Positions 7,695 to 16,215 of a stretch of 64,000 nucleotides of DNA are shown here, one piece after another; the first letter of the stretch is position 1; each line of letters begins with the position of its first letter. Source of the DNA: Bin87 sp965116565 (GTDB lineage Bacteria; Chloroflexota; Dehalococcoidia; Lucifugimonadales; UBA3495); contig OZ220699.1 of the NCBI GenBank assembly GCA_965116565.1, positions 1,488,001 through 1,552,000 of the forward strand. The letters run 5' to 3'. Made by a program: the position numbers and the translations under genes. Under the pieces are notes generated by a model. That model did not search any database. It was not told the DNA's origin and saw nothing but the letters and a program-made list of their open reading frames with translations.

Positions 7695-8948
7695 TTGTTC
7701 ACAAACTACAGATTGCTGGCAGTATCGATGGTATTGGCGCTCGTAACCGTCATTGCCGTCGTAGCGTGCTCGCCGGCCCAACCTCAAACCGTGGAGGTCA
7801 CCCGCGTGGTGACTGAGCAGGTAGAGGTCGAAAAGGTTGTCGAGGTCGAAAAGCCGGTCGAAGTCGAAGTCGTCAAGGAAGTTGAAAAGGTCGTCGAGGT
7901 TGAAAAACCCGTCGAGGTCGAAAAGATCGTCGAGGTCGAAAAAGAGGTCGAGGTCATCAAGGAAGTCGAGGTCATCAAGGAAGTCGAAGTGATGGCTCCC
8001 GAAGGTCCGAAAGAGACCATCATTTTTGGAGACCTCAACTGGTCCAGCGCGTTGCTGCAGAACCGCATCGCCCAGTACATCGTCGAGAAGGGATACGGCT
8101 ATCCCACCGACGTGAAGTTCGGCGCCACGCTCCCCCTGTTCCAGGGCTTGAAGAACGGCGACACTGACGTCACCATGGAAATCTGGTTGCCCAACCAGAA
8201 CGAAGCCTGGAACGCGGCCCGTGAAGAGGGCGCAGTTCTTTCCGTCGGCCAGAGCCTGGGTAAGGACTGGCAGTCCGCATTCGTGATTCCGGCGTACCTG
8301 CAAGAGGAATATCCGGACCTTGACAATGTCGAGGACTTGAAAGATCCCCAGTACAAGGAACTGTTCGCCACCGCCGAGACTGGCGACAAGGCCCGCCTCG
8401 TGTCCTGCATCATTGGTTGGGCGTGTGAAGAGGTGAACGCTGCTCAGATCAAGGGCTATGACCTGGGAGACCATGTTGAGGTCATCAACCCGGGCGACGG
8501 CGCTGCTTTGAACGCTGACCTGTATGGCGCCTACGAGCGCGGGGAGCCTTGGTTGGGTTACCAGTGGGGCACCAATGACCCAGCCCTCATCCTCGACTTG
8601 GTTCGCTTGGAAGAGCCGCCCTTCAGCGAAAGTTGCTGGGCCAATGCCGAAGCAAAGCCCTGCGGGTACCAGGATGCCACCATCCTGATCGCCGTCAACC
8701 CTAACCTCCCGGGCGAGGCTCCTGCGGTTGTGGAGATGCTGCGTAATTGGGATTTCAACATTGAAATCTATAAGTCCGTGGCACGCTGGCAAGGTGAGAA
8801 CCCTGATGCAGACGTCAAAGCTACCGCCCTCTGGTGGCTGAACAACAACGCTGACATCTGGAGCGACTGGGTCACCGATGACGCCGCCGCAGGCATCCAG
8901 GCTGCGCTCACCGCAGGCGAGGAGGCTGACGGTTGGCCGAGCGAATAA
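7695..8948 (+). CDS. proX: glycine betaine/proline-type substrate-binding lipoprotein
   Basis: A 417-residue lipoprotein. A signal sequence leads to the lipobox VVAC (Cys25). A roughly 70-residue linker of repeating V-E-V-E-K units follows, then an OpuAC-type binding domain (FGATLPLFQGLKNGDTDVTM, EIWLPNQ, GWACEEV, WLGYQWGT). I choose TTG at 7695: GGAGGG at 7682-7687 is correctly spaced for it but lies inside the alternative frame from ATG 7680. The linker type is common in Chloroflexota binding proteins and should hold the domain away from the membrane. A terminator follows at 8980. Confidence 0.9.
   Translation: MFTNYRLLAVSMVLALVTVIAVVACSPAQPQTVEVTRVVTEQVEVEKVVEVEKPVEVEVVKEVEKVVEVEKPVEVEKIVEVEKEVEVIKEVEVIKEVEVMAPEGPKETIIFGDLNWSSALLQNRIAQYIVEKGYGYPTDVKFGATLPLFQGLKNGDTDVTMEIWLPNQNEAWNAAREEGAVLSVGQSLGKDWQSAFVIPAYLQEEYPDLDNVEDLKDPQYKELFATAETGDKARLVSCIIGWACEEVNAAQIKGYDLGDHVEVINPGDGAALNADLYGAYERGEPWLGYQWGTNDPALILDLVRLEEPPFSESCWANAEAKPCGYQDATILIAVNPNLPGEAPAVVEMLRNWDFNIEIYKSVARWQGENPDADVKATALWWLNNNADIWSDWVTDDAAAGIQAALTAGEEADGWPSE
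7822..7992 (+). repeat. in-frame tandem repeat encoding the VEVEK linker
   Basis: Imperfect units of 9 to 15 bases built from GTCGAGGTCGAAAA recur about a dozen times within the lipoprotein gene, all in frame. The product is an alternating Val/Glu/Lys stretch. Unit number is likely to vary between strains by slippage (inference). Confidence 0.85.
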
Positions 8949-8979
8949 CCCGCTAGGTAAAACCCTCACGGCTCTTTTG

Positions 8980-9013
8980 GAGGCGGTCCCGAATCGGGGG
9001 CCGCCTCTTTTTC
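8980..9013 (+). terminator. rho-independent terminator of the betaine operon
   Basis: GAGGCGG-TCCCG pairs with CGGGG-CCGCCTC around the loop AAT, with one bulged G, and is followed by TTTTT. It begins about 31 bases after the binding-protein stop codon. Confidence 0.88.
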
Positions 9014-9022
9014 TGCTACAAT
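9014..9022 (+). promoter_or_regulatory. extended -10 promoter of the RraA-like gene
   Basis: TGCTACAAT is an extended -10 element, with no recognisable -35 box. It lies directly after the terminator and 47 bases before the ATG at 9069. Confidence 0.5.
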
Positions 9023-9068
9023 GCAGCCGCCGAATCACCCACAACATTAGAACGGAACTGGACATCCC

Positions 9069-9803
9069 ATGACCATTGCCCAACCCGCCGCCCAGGTCTC
9101 CGACGAAACGCTGGCGACCCTCAAAACCATCCCGACCCAGACCCTCATCGACGGCCTGTGGGTAATGGGTTGGCCCATGAGCATGATCGAAGGCGCCAAA
9201 CCCCTGCAACCCGGGCAGCACATGGCCGGTCGCGCCGTCACCCTCCGATTCGTCCCGCACCGTCCCGATCTCGCAGAGGACAAGCCTAAAGCTGCGGATT
9301 CCGCTGAATACGTGGCATTCGAGCTTTGTGGCCCGGGCGAAGTGCTGGTCATCGATGCGATGCGATGGCCATTCAGCAGTATCGGAGGCGACATCAAGTT
9401 CTATCGCCTCTACCAGCGTGGCGTGGGCGGTCTCGTTACGGATGGCGCCGTGCGCGACACCAACACGTTGAAAGAGTACGGATTCCCCGTTTATGCCGCT
9501 AACGCCACCGCGAAGCAGGGCCCGGCCGAGTTCTGGCCCTGGCAGGTTAACGATTGCATCCAGTGCGGCGGCGTCCTGGTTAGACCCGGCGACGCCATAG
9601 TCGGCGACGATGACGGAGTGGTGGTGGTGCCCGCCAGGGCGGCTCAGGAAGTCATCAATATTGCCCACCAACGGGAGGAGGTTGAGGGGGTGATCAAGGC
9701 CCAGCTTGACATCGAGCAATGTTCGCCCGGCAAGTATTATCCGTTCAACGAAAACACCTGGAAACTGTTCGAGGAGAAGACCGGAAAGAAGCCATACCGC
9801 TAG
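9069..9803 (+). CDS. RraA family protein (HMG-aldolase / dimethylmenaquinone methyltransferase-like)
   Basis: A 244-residue RraA-fold protein. The diagnostic segment VGGLVTDGAVRDTNTL carries the Arg-Asp pair that, in 4-hydroxy-4-methyl-2-oxoglutarate aldolases, binds pyruvate and metal. Further family features are RAVTLRFVPH, EVLVIDAM and VRPGDAIVGDDDGVVVVP. Homologues are trimeric or hexameric cytoplasmic aldolases/decarboxylases of aromatic catabolism, or RNase E regulators in enterobacteria; the latter is unlikely here. The C-terminus is about 30 residues longer than in compact RraA. It is followed 59 bases later by a CMD-family gene with which it is probably co-transcribed. Confidence 0.87.
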   Translation: MTIAQPAAQVSDETLATLKTIPTQTLIDGLWVMGWPMSMIEGAKPLQPGQHMAGRAVTLRFVPHRPDLAEDKPKAADSAEYVAFELCGPGEVLVIDAMRWPFSSIGGDIKFYRLYQRGVGGLVTDGAVRDTNTLKEYGFPVYAANATAKQGPAEFWPWQVNDCIQCGGVLVRPGDAIVGDDDGVVVVPARAAQEVINIAHQREEVEGVIKAQLDIEQCSPGKYYPFNENTWKLFEEKTGKKPYR

Positions 9804-9862
9804 ACGGTCCACCATCTCCCACAAACCGGAACACGATCCCACGGACTACAGGAGGCATCATC

Positions 9863-10429
9863 ATGGCCCGACTACCCGCAGCAACCAGGGACACGGTACC
9901 CGCCGGCCAGGAAGCCACATTCGACGAGATCACACAGAACGGCGCCGCCGTTCCACCCTACGGCCCGGGGTCGGTGATGGTTCACGTACCCGAGGCCAGC
10001 AAGCATGCCACCGGCCTCAACCAGTACCTGCGCAATGACGCCAGTCTGCCCATGAAAGCCGCCGAGTTGGCAATGCTGGTGGCCGCCCGCGAAATGGACT
10101 GTCAGCACATCTGGAACGCCCACGCCGCCTCCGCTCGGGATGCCGGTGTTCCGGCCGCCGTGGTGGACGCCATCCGCGACAACGCGCCGTTGCCGAATCT
10201 GGCTCCTGACGAGTCGGCGGTGATCCACTTGGGGCGTGAAATCCTGCGCAACCACCAGGTCAGCCGGGGCGCTTACCAGAGCGCGCTGGAGGCATTCGGT
10301 CAGCAGGGCACCATCGAGTTGACGCTGGTGTTGGGCAATTACACCATGTTGGGGATGCTCATCAACACCTTCGAGACCGACCTGCTGCCCAACCGCACTG
10401 AGCCTTTGCTCCAGCGAATTCCCGGTTAA
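9863..10429 (+). CDS. carboxymuconolactone decarboxylase (CMD) family protein
   Basis: A 188-residue all-helical protein with the CMD/AhpD core: AELAMLVAAREMDCQHIWNAH followed by VVDAIRDNAPLPNL and a second helical half. A single Cys sits before QHIWNAH; the CxxC of true AhpD peroxidase partners is absent. The start at 9863 follows AGGAGG at 9850-9855; the upstream extension lies inside the RraA gene. Family members include 4-carboxymuconolactone decarboxylases and alkylhydroperoxidase-like proteins. It is a paralogue of the gene at 18222 (same length and motif order). Confidence 0.87.
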   Translation: MARLPAATRDTVPAGQEATFDEITQNGAAVPPYGPGSVMVHVPEASKHATGLNQYLRNDASLPMKAAELAMLVAAREMDCQHIWNAHAASARDAGVPAAVVDAIRDNAPLPNLAPDESAVIHLGREILRNHQVSRGAYQSALEAFGQQGTIELTLVLGNYTMLGMLINTFETDLLPNRTEPLLQRIPG

Positions 10430-10444
10430 AGAGATCGACAGCGC

Positions 10445-10484
10445 AAAATAGGGGCGGATTTCGGTTCGTCCCTATTTTGTTTTT
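10445..10484. terminator. bidirectional terminator between convergent genes
   Basis: AAAATAGGG pairs with CCCTATTTT around a 16-base loop, followed by GTTTTT on the plus strand. The stop codon of the minus-strand NHL gene (10472) lies inside the right arm, so the hairpin serves both converging units. Confidence 0.82.
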
Positions 10485-11494
10485 CGGTAGATCTGCACCC
10501 GGTGGCGGCACGAGTCCACGACGTATATGCGGCCCTCGGCGTCCACGGCTATCGAACTCGGCCCCCAGAAGCGGGACTCTATGCCGGCCGACGCCTCCCG
10601 ATGGTGGTCTCGCCAAGGGTTCACGGCAGGGTGCAGGTTCGCCTCGAATCTGGCGCGCTGCTCGTTCGGGTTCGCCGCCAGGTAATCGGCCGCCCACGTC
10701 GAAACCGTGGCATCGCCCAACAGAATGTCTGCGACCTCTCCGTCGGGTGCGAAAATCTGCACCCTCTCGTTGCCCCAATCGGCCACATAGATGAAACCCT
10801 CGTCGTCGATGGCTACCGATGACGGCCGGTTGAGTTGACCCTTGCTGTCCCCCGAAGTTCCCCATTGCCCGATGAAGCGACCGTCGGCGGTGAATGCCTG
10901 GACCCGGTCGTTCCGCCAGTCAGCCACAAACACGTTTCCGTCGGAGTCGCAGGCAATCCCCCACGGAGTGTTGAACTGACCGGCCTGGGCGCCGTACTCG
11001 CCCCAACCTCCGACGTATTCTCCCTCAGTCGTGTACCGCTGGATGCGGTGATTTAGGCCGTCGCTGACCAGCAGCGTCCCATCCGGCGCCACTGTGATAC
11101 CCGCCGGGCGGTTGAACTGTCCCGGCTCCTCTCCCACCACCCCCCAATGGCGCACGAAATTGCCGTCGCCGTCGAAGATGTTGACTCGCTGCAGCGCCTC
11201 GTCCGTAACGAAGATCCGGCCGTCATCAGCGCGAGCGATGTCGCTGGGCCACCAGAACTGCCCATCCTCCGTTCCACCGGTACCCCACTCGCCAATGTAA
11301 CCCTCGTCAACGGTGCAGATGCAAACGCGCTTGTGCTCCAACCGGCCGACCGATTCCGGCCCGCCCCGATTCAGCACGTACATGATTCCATCTTCACCCA
11401 GCGTCAAGGCGATGGGATGTATGAAGCCCCGCCCACGATACGCGAGGAAGCCGACGGTGTGGCTGTAGGTGAATCCGGTCGTCGTTGTGGTCAT
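10472..11494 (-). CDS. NHL-repeat beta-propeller protein
   Basis: A 340-residue protein built of at least five NHL repeats of about 45 residues. The units read like GQFNRPAGITVAPDGTLLVSD, then NHRIQRYTTEGEYVGGWG, and end with a closing blade near the C-terminus. No signal peptide or membrane helix from the chosen ATG at 11494. Its start overlaps the stop of the upstream DUF1800 gene by 4 bases (ATGA), so the two are translationally coupled. NHL propellers act as scaffolds or lyases (peptidylglycine type); no catalytic metal set is evident. Role with the DUF1800 protein unknown. Confidence 0.85.
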   Translation of the reverse strand: MTTTTTGFTYSHTVGFLAYRGRGFIHPIALTLGEDGIMYVLNRGGPESVGRLEHKRVCICTVDEGYIGEWGTGGTEDGQFWWPSDIARADDGRIFVTDEALQRVNIFDGDGNFVRHWGVVGEEPGQFNRPAGITVAPDGTLLVSDGLNHRIQRYTTEGEYVGGWGEYGAQAGQFNTPWGIACDSDGNVFVADWRNDRVQAFTADGRFIGQWGTSGDSKGQLNRPSSVAIDDEGFIYVADWGNERVQIFAPDGEVADILLGDATVSTWAADYLAANPNEQRARFEANLHPAVNPWRDHHREASAGIESRFWGPSSIAVDAEGRIYVVDSCRHRVQIYRKTK

Positions 11495-12942
11495 GCCAGT
11501 TGGTATTCCCGCGATGCTACGATCAACTGGACCATCTCCGCAACGCGCTCTTCGGCACAGGATGCGTTGTCCTCCCGGTCGAACCTGACTTCGCCCCACG
11601 GAGCCGCCATGGCTACCAGACTGTTGTAGGTTCCCTCGGAAACCTCGAACATTCCCATCGCATCCAGGCAGGAATCCGTGAATTGGTTCGCACTTTGCAC
11701 GTCCCCGGCATTCTTCACGCGGTCGATGATGGCGCGCACTCCGGGCCGCGACGTGTCCCGCATCTCGGCTCCCGCCGCGTTGATCCGCTCCACCAGGTTA
11801 CCCGTGTCGATCCATTCCATTCCTGTGTGCCACCCTTCAACGGTGGGCGGATTCAGTATCTCCTGGCCCATGAAGTTCACGTCCATCGCCAGGTTGCAGA
11901 TGGTCCACTCCGGCGTGCGGTGGCTGCCGGCCAGGCGGGCGGTGCCACCCACCAACTCGGCAGGGCTCTTCACCCGGGCCAGCCGGGCCGATTCGTCGCA
12001 GAAGAAATCTGACAGGAATAAGCAACGCATGACGGACCGAATATCGCCCTCAGTGCGGGTGAACTCGTCTGCCAATATGCCGATTGCCTCTTCATCCGGG
12101 CGGTCGGACACGAAGAAGTTGTACAGCTTTCCGGCGACGTAATGAGCAGTGGCAGGTTGTCGTACGATGATGTCTATGATTTCCTGGCCGTTGAAAGCCC
12201 CGGCGTGCCCCAGGAAAGTCTTTTCGCTATCGTCGTGGTCATCCTCCCGGTACCGGTACTGCCAGTCGATGCGGCCGTACGGCCAGAAGGAGTCCCGACT
12301 CGCTCGTATGCTCATGTACTCGGAGTTGTCGATGGTCCAACCGGTAAACGAACGTGCCGCCGCCTTCACGTCGTCCTCGGTGTAGTTGCCGATCCCCATC
12401 GAAAACAACTCAAGCAGTTCTCGGCCGTAGTTCTCGTTGGGCGCGTCCTTGTGGTTGTCCTTGTTGTCCAGCCAGAAGATCATGGCCGGGTCGCGGGACA
12501 GGTCCAACAGGATTTCTGAGAACTTGCCCAGGCCGTTCCTGCGGAAAGTGTGGGTCTGGTTGACCACCGCTTTGGCGTGGTTGAGTTTCCCGTAAGCGGT
12601 GGCAAACAACCCATGCCAGAACAGGGCCATCTTTTCTTCGAGCGGCCGCCGGGAGTTGATGATGCGGTACAACCAGTAGCCCTGGCTGCTCTCCAATAGC
12701 ATCAAGCTGTTCTGGTCGGTGTGATAGCGCCGGATCAGGTCTTCTATTTCCAGGTCCGGCTGCTGTTCGGGATGCAGAAGTTGCTCGACGGTCGCTTCGT
12801 AGCCCAGGGCTACGGCTCGATCGATTTCGGAGCGCGTGCCACCAAAGCCGGCTCGTCGGAGCAGGTGTGCGACGCGGCCGGATTCCTCGTCCCCCAGCGT
12901 GATCCGACCGGCGGTTGTTGGAACAATCTCAATCGAGGTCAT
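11491..12942 (-). CDS. DUF1800 domain-containing protein
   Basis: A 483-residue protein with the ordered motifs of DUF1800: HLLRRAGFGGTRSEID near the N-terminus, MALFWHGLFAT, LLDLSRDPAMIFWLDN, then APNENYGRELLELFSMGIG, YTEDDVKAAARSFTGW and a late DVNFMGQEILNPPTVEGW. The family is widespread but biochemically uncharacterised, and is usually found beside a DUF1501 protein. No DUF1501 gene is present here and an NHL propeller takes that place. No signal peptide is seen, although many relatives are exported. Start supported by AAGGAAAG upstream. Confidence 0.88.
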   Translation of the reverse strand: MTSIEIVPTTAGRITLGDEESGRVAHLLRRAGFGGTRSEIDRAVALGYEATVEQLLHPEQQPDLEIEDLIRRYHTDQNSLMLLESSQGYWLYRIINSRRPLEEKMALFWHGLFATAYGKLNHAKAVVNQTHTFRRNGLGKFSEILLDLSRDPAMIFWLDNKDNHKDAPNENYGRELLELFSMGIGNYTEDDVKAAARSFTGWTIDNSEYMSIRASRDSFWPYGRIDWQYRYREDDHDDSEKTFLGHAGAFNGQEIIDIIVRQPATAHYVAGKLYNFFVSDRPDEEAIGILADEFTRTEGDIRSVMRCLFLSDFFCDESARLARVKSPAELVGGTARLAGSHRTPEWTICNLAMDVNFMGQEILNPPTVEGWHTGMEWIDTGNLVERINAAGAEMRDTSRPGVRAIIDRVKNAGDVQSANQFTDSCLDAMGMFEVSEGTYNSLVAMAAPWGEVRFDREDNASCAEERVAEMVQLIVASREYQLA

Positions 12943-12984
12943 CGTGTCTTTCCTTGCGTTTCCGAAATTAAGTGCGAGTGGAAT

Positions 12985-14286
12985 CTACATCAGATTCCAA
13001 CGCGGGTTGGCGTCGACCAGTTCGCGCAGATAGTCCACCAGCCAGGGTCGAACTTCCTCGGCCATGTAGAAAGTCGGCGATATCAACTCGGATTCGTCCT
13101 CGATAATCCCCTCGTTGATGCAACGCGCCGCCACGTCGGTGCCAGGCATCACGCTGACCCCCACCCGCAGGTTGGCCAGCGACGGCTTGAGACCCCGCAG
13201 GAACTCCAGCTTGTTTTCAACCGACTCACGGGTTTCTCCGGGTTCACCGAACTGCTGGGAGATCGTGTAGTGCAGACCGCCCGCCTCACACATCTCGGTG
13301 GTCTCCTTCAGCGATGCGTACCGCGACGTGTCGTTGTCGCCTTCATGCGGGTCTCCGCCTCGCGTTCCACCCATCATGACCAGGCCGCAGCCGGCCTGTT
13401 TCATCAACCCGATCAGTTCGGTGTCGCAGGCGTAGGGCGCCAGGCAGGTGTTCCAGCGCACCTTGACCTCGGCGTCCATCAGCGCATGGCACAGGTCCTT
13501 GGCATGCTCCAGCGGCACGTTGAAGCAGTTGTCCACGAAGAATATTTTCTTCAACCCGTAACGCTCCGTGACCTCCGAAACCTCCTCGACCACTTCGTCG
13601 ATCGGGCGGATCACCCGCCACGCTCCCTCAGGCGTGCGTATGTCGTCCGCCGAAGTCGGGTAGTAAAAACCGCCCAGCTTCGTCAGCACGCTGACGCCGA
13701 AACCGGCCTTCGCATATTTCGGCATGTCCAGGTCGTCAAGGCTGGGCCGCTCTATGAAGTCGGACGAGCAGCGCATCCCGTTGTACACCAACTCCCCGTT
13801 TTCGCGGTACAGCAGCCCGGTCATTCCTCGATGATCCGGCTCCCCGATCTCGATGCGCCCGGCGAGGTCTGCGAAACTTTCACCCGCGTCTCCGGCTAGG
13901 CCGAAATCGGGCTGCACGAAATCAAACACCTGCCTGGGCATGATGCTGAACGCCGGTCCCCCACACACTATCGTCGCGCTGGAAATGGAACGTATCCTTT
14001 CGATGACGCTCTTGGTGATGGGTAGTTGCCACTGAGGATCGATGTAGCTGTGATTACTCAGGTTGCGTATGGAGATCCCGACCAGCTCAGGGTCGAAGTC
14101 GCGGACCGTGCTCTCCACTTCGTCCAGGTAATTCTCGCTGGCAAACATCAGGTCCACTAGCTTGACCTCGTGGCGGGACCGGTCGAGGTGACCCGCCACA
14201 TATGCCAGTCCGATGGGTATCGGCTGGGCGCGCATTCGACTCATTACGCGGTTGTGACGGTTGGTGGCAATCAGCAGGATTCGCAT
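12985..14286 (-). CDS. B12-binding-domain radical-SAM-like protein lacking the 4Fe-4S cysteines
   Basis: A 433-residue protein. Residues 1-130 match a cobalamin-binding Rossmann domain of radical SAM enzymes (MRILLIATN, IPIGLAYVAGHL, ELVGISIRNL, IVCGGPAFS). Residues 190-420 match the radical SAM barrel (KKIFFVDNCFNVPLEHAKDLC, KVRWNTCLAP, LIGLMKQAGCGLVMMGG, GEPGETRESVE). Where the CxxxCxxC loop should be, residues 202-213 read TKLGGFYYPTSA, with no cysteine. The frame is unbroken on both sides, so this is not a frameshift. The start at 14286 has GAGGGGGA upstream. Either the cluster is lost or the fold is repurposed. Confidence 0.82.
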   Translation of the reverse strand: MRILLIATNRHNRVMSRMRAQPIPIGLAYVAGHLDRSRHEVKLVDLMFASENYLDEVESTVRDFDPELVGISIRNLSNHSYIDPQWQLPITKSVIERIRSISSATIVCGGPAFSIMPRQVFDFVQPDFGLAGDAGESFADLAGRIEIGEPDHRGMTGLLYRENGELVYNGMRCSSDFIERPSLDDLDMPKYAKAGFGVSVLTKLGGFYYPTSADDIRTPEGAWRVIRPIDEVVEEVSEVTERYGLKKIFFVDNCFNVPLEHAKDLCHALMDAEVKVRWNTCLAPYACDTELIGLMKQAGCGLVMMGGTRGGDPHEGDNDTSRYASLKETTEMCEAGGLHYTISQQFGEPGETRESVENKLEFLRGLKPSLANLRVGVSVMPGTDVAARCINEGIIEDESELISPTFYMAEEVRPWLVDYLRELVDANPRWNLM

Positions 14287-14360
14287 GGGAAATTCCCCCT
14301 CGGAGCGGCGGGCGAGACATCCTAATTCGCCCCGATTGTACACCAAGGCCACCGAATAGA

Positions 14361-15518
14361 CTACGCGCCGACCTGCCTGTCTGGGTCGTCGTCCGCATCG
14401 TCCGGGAGAGGATCGGCCGACCCATCGGTTTCTGATGCCAAATCCGCCGCTGACGTCCATTGCTCGCGCGTGTACGTAAGTACTCTATAAGCAGCCGCGG
14501 TCAGGGGCGCGGCTAACAACGTCCCCAGGAATCCCAGGAACAGTCCGAATATGGCCAGCGCCAGGACGACGGCCAGAGGGTGGAGCCCCAGGGCTTGTCC
14601 CTGCATCCTGGGAGTGATGAGGGTGTTCTGAAGGATCTGTACGATGAAATATACGGCGATCAGGAATGGCAGCTTGGTGAAATCGATCAGCGCCACGACG
14701 ATGCTGGCCAGCACTATGAACAGTGTCGCTCCCACGATTGGCACCAACTCCGCTGCGCCTGCCAAAAAGCCCAGAGGCAGGGCCAACGGGACACCCATCG
14801 CCCACAGCGCGAGCCAAACCACCATACCCACCAACAATCCCAGCAACAACTGCATGCGGATGTACGCGCCGATGGATTCGCCGGCCAGGCGGCCCATTTG
14901 CGACAGATCCTCCCGCAACGGCCCTGGTAGCAGATTTCTGACTCCCCGTCCCAGAGTCGCCGGCTGGTACAACAGGTAGAACAGGATAATCGGGGAGGCG
15001 GCCAGGCTGACCACCTGCGAAATACCGCTCTTGGCGACCCTGGATACCCGCTGGAGGGCGGCCAGCGCGGCGTTTCCCAGAGCGCCACTCAACTCGTTCA
15101 AACGCGGGTCAACTATGTCCTGGATGTTCTGGGGAACCCGATGGCGGTACACATACTGGAATTTTTCCCAGACCTCGCGGCCCTCGGCAACAATCCCGGG
15201 AGCGCGCTCAGCCAGGGTGATTGAACCGTCCACCAGTCTGAACACTCCCAAAGCCAGAAGCGCCAGAACTGCCACAACGACAACCAGGGTCGCGAGCCCC
15301 GCGAACACGGCTCGGGCAGCATCTGGCCAACGCTTGGCCAGCGGAGTCCGATCGCCAAGTCTCACCAGCGGCAATAACAAAAAGGCAACGACCCCGCTTA
15401 GCAGGAACGGCAGCAGGATCCCCAATAACTGCCAGATCATCACCACCGCCGCTACCGCCAGGATCACCGAAATCGACAAACGGAGCCGGCGGCGCGAGGT
15501 GAAGGAGAGGTCAATCAT
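14361..15518 (-). CDS. AI-2E family (PerM/UPF0118) membrane transporter
   Basis: A 385-residue integral membrane protein. Two N-terminal helices lead to a third, then a soluble amphipathic region (residues 100-170), then five helices. The diagnostic family stretch is PLALPLGFLAGAAELVPIVGATLF, followed by ILQNTLITPRMQGQALGLHPLAVV and FGLFLGFLGTLLAAPLTAA. Family members export autoinducer-2 or act as Na+/H+ antiporters or permeases, so the substrate is open. The tail after residue 360 is acidic and cytoplasmic. Divergent to the thioredoxin-like gene at 15610. Confidence 0.9.
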   Translation of the reverse strand: MIDLSFTSRRRLRLSISVILAVAAVVMIWQLLGILLPFLLSGVVAFLLLPLVRLGDRTPLAKRWPDAARAVFAGLATLVVVVAVLALLALGVFRLVDGSITLAERAPGIVAEGREVWEKFQYVYRHRVPQNIQDIVDPRLNELSGALGNAALAALQRVSRVAKSGISQVVSLAASPIILFYLLYQPATLGRGVRNLLPGPLREDLSQMGRLAGESIGAYIRMQLLLGLLVGMVVWLALWAMGVPLALPLGFLAGAAELVPIVGATLFIVLASIVVALIDFTKLPFLIAVYFIVQILQNTLITPRMQGQALGLHPLAVVLALAIFGLFLGFLGTLLAAPLTAAAYRVLTYTREQWTSAADLASETDGSADPLPDDADDDPDRQVGA

Positions 15519-15609
15519 GAGTTTGAAAAAGACCTGTCAAAAGGTCCGACAAGGTTATCAGGATGCAGTCCGCTTAACAAACACAAGTGCCTATGCTAAC
15601 CTGCCGCCG

Positions 15610-16197
15610 ATGAATTCGATGGTGTGGCATCCCCGTCACTGGAGGTTTACCTCGGTCAGATTGGCGTTGGCGGTGTCATTCATCGTATTGTTGGCCTGGA
15701 CAGGCACGGCTTGCGGCTCGGATCCTGAGGATACCTCGACCGCAGGCCGGACCCAGGACGCACTCTACGACTTCCCCATCACGTTCTATCAGGGACAGGA
15801 TGCCGTAGGCGGGGACAATCTGACGTTGTCCGGACTTCGTGGTCAACCGATAGTGCTCAATTTTTGGGCCGGGTTGTGTCCGCCCTGCCGCGCCGAAATG
15901 CCGGAGTTTCAAAGTTTCGCAGAGGAGTATGAGGGAAGGGCTCTGGTTGTTGGGGTTGACCTGGGCCAGTTCTTCAGCCTGGGCACCCAGGAAGATGCGA
16001 TGAAGTTGCTGAACGAACTGGACGTACTGTACCCCGCCGGATACACCGACGACGCCAACGTGGTCAGGGAGTTGGGAGTGCTGGGCCTGCCCGCAACCTT
16101 TTTCATCAACTCGGACGGGAGCCTGCACCGCAAGTGGCAGGGAGTTTTGAACACCGAGAAACTCATTGAAATCACCGATGAGATGTTGGTCCAATAA
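15610..16197 (+). CDS. TlpA/ResA-like thioredoxin-fold lipoprotein
   Basis: A 195-residue protein. A signal sequence ends in the lipobox TGTAC (Cys35), followed by a redoxin domain with LRGQPIVLNFWAGLC-PPC (Cys90, Cys93) and the cis-proline segment GVLGLPATFFIN. CPPC is the active site of extracytoplasmic thiol-disulfide reductases used in cytochrome c maturation or disulfide control; WAGLCPPC replaces the more common WASWCPPC. It acts outside the membrane. It precedes two LLM oxidoreductases on the same strand with an 18-base gap, so a shared transcript is likely. Start ATG 15610; ATG 15619 is a possible alternative. Confidence 0.88.
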   Translation: MNSMVWHPRHWRFTSVRLALAVSFIVLLAWTGTACGSDPEDTSTAGRTQDALYDFPITFYQGQDAVGGDNLTLSGLRGQPIVLNFWAGLCPPCRAEMPEFQSFAEEYEGRALVVGVDLGQFFSLGTQEDAMKLLNELDVLYPAGYTDDANVVRELGVLGLPATFFINSDGSLHRKWQGVLNTEKLIEITDEMLVQ

Positions 16198-16215
16198 GAA
16201 CCCGAGGAACAATTC

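Noticed and set aside
7822..7992. CRISPR-like repeat array
   Set aside because: The repeats are short, contiguous, have no spacers and are in frame within a lipoprotein gene.
12985..14286. Frameshift as the cause of the missing radical SAM cysteines
   Set aside because: Motifs before and after the loop lie in the same frame with no stop, and the other frames in the loop do not restore CxxxCxxC.
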